Origin: CAZJTL01 sp964548905
Lineage (GTDB): Bacteria > Cyanobacteriota > Cyanobacteriia > Cyanobacteriales > Xenococcaceae
Length of the DNA stretch: 6,546 nt
Direction of reading: 5' to 3'
Assembly (NCBI GenBank): GCA_964548905.1
Contig: CAZJTL010000243.1
Location: 1-6,546, forward strand
Below, piece by piece: positions 5,822-6,546 of the stretch (position 1 is its first letter; every line of letters starts with the position of its first letter). The notes beneath the pieces are model-generated. The model had not been told where the DNA came from. It saw only the letters and a list, made by a program, of their open reading frames with translations, and did no database searches. Made by a program: the position numbers and the translations under genes.

Positions 5822-6010
5822 CAGCGATTGAAATCGCTGCCTAATATACAAAGTCGTCTAAACACGACTAAATAAGGGTTTTAGTCCATTAAAATGGACT
5901 TAATCTATTAGACGGAGAATGAATTCTCCGTCGGTTATTGCAACTGCTCGACCTAGAATTCTAGTCCTCTTTAGAGGACTTTAGCTTTGAGACAGGGATT
6001 TTAATCCCTG
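5822..6010. repeat. Array of six 18-nt perfect hairpins in two classes
   Basis: Six 18-base units form hairpins; five have 8-base arms around 2 central bases and one has 6-base arms. Class A starts AGTC and ends GACT: AGTCGTCTAAACACGACT (5852-5869, 6-bp arms), AGTCCATTAAAATGGACT (5883-5900) and AGTCCTCTTTAGAGGACT (5963-5980). Class B starts with C and ends with G: CAGCGATTGAAATCGCTG (5822-5839), CGGAGAATGAATTCTCCG (5913-5930, stem extended to 10 bp) and CAGGGATTTTAATCCCTG (5993-6010). The pairs B-A, A-B and A-B each have a 12-base spacer, and the two A-B modules repeat 80 bases apart with 9 of the first 13 bases after class A identical. Arm changes are matched on the other side of the stem. 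The array fills the gap between two convergent genes, so termination in both directions is possible, but no hairpin is followed by a run of T. Similar hairpin-rich intergenic repeats are remembered from cyanobacteria. Confidence 0.8.
5953..5964. repeat. Perfect 12-bp palindrome within the hairpin array
   Basis: CTAGAATTCTAG is fully symmetric with no loop and shares two bases with the following class A hairpin. It sits inside the one long (32-base) gap of the array and may be the remnant of a lost hairpin unit. Confidence 0.5.
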
Positions 6011-6021
6011 GCTGGCTAGCT

Positions 6022-6528
6022 TTAAAACCTTCTGCCTTCTGAGATACTCGCCAGCTTAGTACCAGTCTGTACCCGCCATAAATTAGCATAGATACCATTT
6101 TTGGCTAGCAATTGTTCGTGAGTTCCTTTTTCGACAATTTTGCCGTATTCCATAACGTAAATACAATCGGCGTTACGAATGGTAGAAAGACGATGGGCGA
6201 TCGCAATCGTGGTTCGATTTTGGGTGATTTTTTCTAAGGATTTAGCAATAGCCGCCTCGGTTTCATTATCAACGGCAGAAGTAGCTTCATCAAGGATGAG
6301 AATGGGAGGATTTTTTAAGACAGCACGGGCGATCGCGATTCTTTGTCTCTGTCCACCAGATAATTTTTGCCCCCTCTCACCCACAACTGTATCGTACTGC
6401 TGAGGTAATTGCATAATAAACTCATGGGCTTCAGCAACTTTAGCTGCATTGATGATGTGGTTTATATTCGCATCTGGATTGCCATAAGCAATATTAGACC
6501 TCTTGCAAAAGTAGCTAACGATCGCCAT
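6022..6528 (-). pseudogene. 3' remnant of an ABC exporter (transmembrane-ATPase half-transporter) gene
   Basis: The frame encodes the second half of a nucleotide-binding domain of the MsbA/HlyB exporter class. After NIAYGNPDA come VVGERGQKLSGGQRQRIAIA with the LSGGQ signature (56-60), Walker B ILILDE (76-81), the D-loop SAVD (84-87), the H-loop histidine in AHRLST (His112), and the closing GKIVEKGTHEQLLAKNG. The transmembrane domain, Walker A and Q-loop are absent, so the remnant cannot bind ATP normally. Only the codons from about base 6496 leftward belong to the exporter. The apparent ATG at 6526-6528 and the first ten residues come from the inserted element. The final SEGRRF is encoded partly by a heptad pair. 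A full gene would be about 580-600 codons. Substrate cannot be told from this part. Confidence 0.85.
6028..6041. repeat. Two CCTTCTG heptads at the end of the ABC gene
   Basis: CCTTCTG occurs twice in tandem; on the minus strand it reads CAGAAGG twice and encodes SEGRR just before the TAA. The same heptad, once and followed by a degraded copy, appears at 1913-1926. This looks like another short STRR tract reaching into a gene end, though two units are little evidence. Confidence 0.4.
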
Positions 6529-6546
6529 AATTTAGCCCAAATCGCT
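6497..6546. mobile_element. Probable IS5-type insertion-sequence end interrupting the ABC gene
   Basis: Exporter homology ends at the codon for Asn in NIAYG, and from 6497 the sequence reads GACCTCTTGCAAAAGT. Termini of the form GA(G)ACCTCTTGCAAAAGT are remembered from cyanobacterial IS5-family elements. The three bases just outside, TTA (6494-6496), fit the TNA target duplication of the IS1031-like subgroup. Only about 50 bases of the element are inside the window, so no transposase can be seen and the family call is inference. Confidence 0.5.

Larger units (their letters stand above)
403..6336. repeat. Dispersed HIP1 octamers (GCGATCGC), twelve copies
   Basis: Exact copies start at 403, 566, 1615, 1674, 3654, 3740, 3979, 4751, 5082, 5149, 6197 and 6329. 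HIP1 is a highly over-represented palindrome in many cyanobacterial genomes and is the main compositional sign of the host group. Copies occur in the dynamin, gpgS, cobA-hemD and ABC genes and near the startless small frame. None lies between 1682 and 3653, which includes the Uma2 gene. Confidence 0.9.

Noticed and set aside
5822..6010. CRISPR array suggested by units starting about every 30 bases
   Set aside because: The units share only short ends and self-complementarity, not a constant repeat, and the spacers are 12 bases and partly alike. This is a hairpin array, not CRISPR.
5994..6021. Rho-independent terminator for the ABC gene
   Set aside because: The hairpin stem is good, but no T-run follows on the minus strand (TCTCAAAG follows), so a standard terminator is not supported.
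6179..6403. Plus-strand 74-codon ORF opposite the ABC ATPase remnant
   Set aside because: It is the reverse reading of LSGGQ and Walker B codons.

Overview
The window looks like cyanobacterial chromosomal DNA. The octamer GCGATCGC (HIP1) occurs twelve times. Degenerate heptanucleotide tandem repeats of the STRR kind, reported from heterocyst-forming and other filamentous cyanobacteria, occur in several places. The two most complete genes (a CobA-HemD fusion and a GpgS-like glycosyltransferase) and a broken bacterial dynamin-like gene have their closest remembered relatives in cyanobacteria. No database search was possible, so genus is left open.

Layout, left to right. (1) About 55 bases that look like the end of an insertion sequence. 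(2) A minus-strand dynamin-like GTPase gene (BDLP type) with two lesions: an in-frame amber codon at 880-882 between the G3 and G4 GTPase motifs, and loss of the C-terminal paddle region at the left breakpoint. (3) A gene-poor 694-base stretch (1534-2227) with heptad repeats, a 61-codon hydrophobic minus-strand frame lacking a usual start codon, and a 28-codon minus-strand ORF for a single-helix membrane peptide. (4) A plus-strand Uma2-family (DUF820) nuclease-like gene, convergent with (5) a minus-strand glucosyl-3-phosphoglycerate synthase (gpgS). (6) A 124-base divergent promoter region holding a perfect 10-bp inverted repeat and a good sigma-70-type promoter for gpgS. (7) A plus-strand uroporphyrinogen-III C-methyltransferase/uroporphyrinogen-III synthase fusion. 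(8) A repeat-rich convergent gap: a heptad tract that encodes the fusion protein's last residues, then a regular array of 18-nt hairpins. (9) The minus-strand 3' part of an ABC exporter gene, cut by (10) what looks like an IS5-type insertion-sequence end at the right edge.

The intact genes do not form one pathway. CobA-HemD makes uroporphyrinogen III and methylates it towards siroheme and cobalamin. GpgS makes the precursor of the compatible solute glucosylglycerate. The broken genes, the IS-like edges, and the repeats running into gene ends point to a locus worn by mobile and repetitive DNA. No complete novel system is visible. The best candidates for something little described are the hairpin array, whose stems differ between copies but stay paired, and the two small membrane-peptide frames upstream of the dynamin gene.
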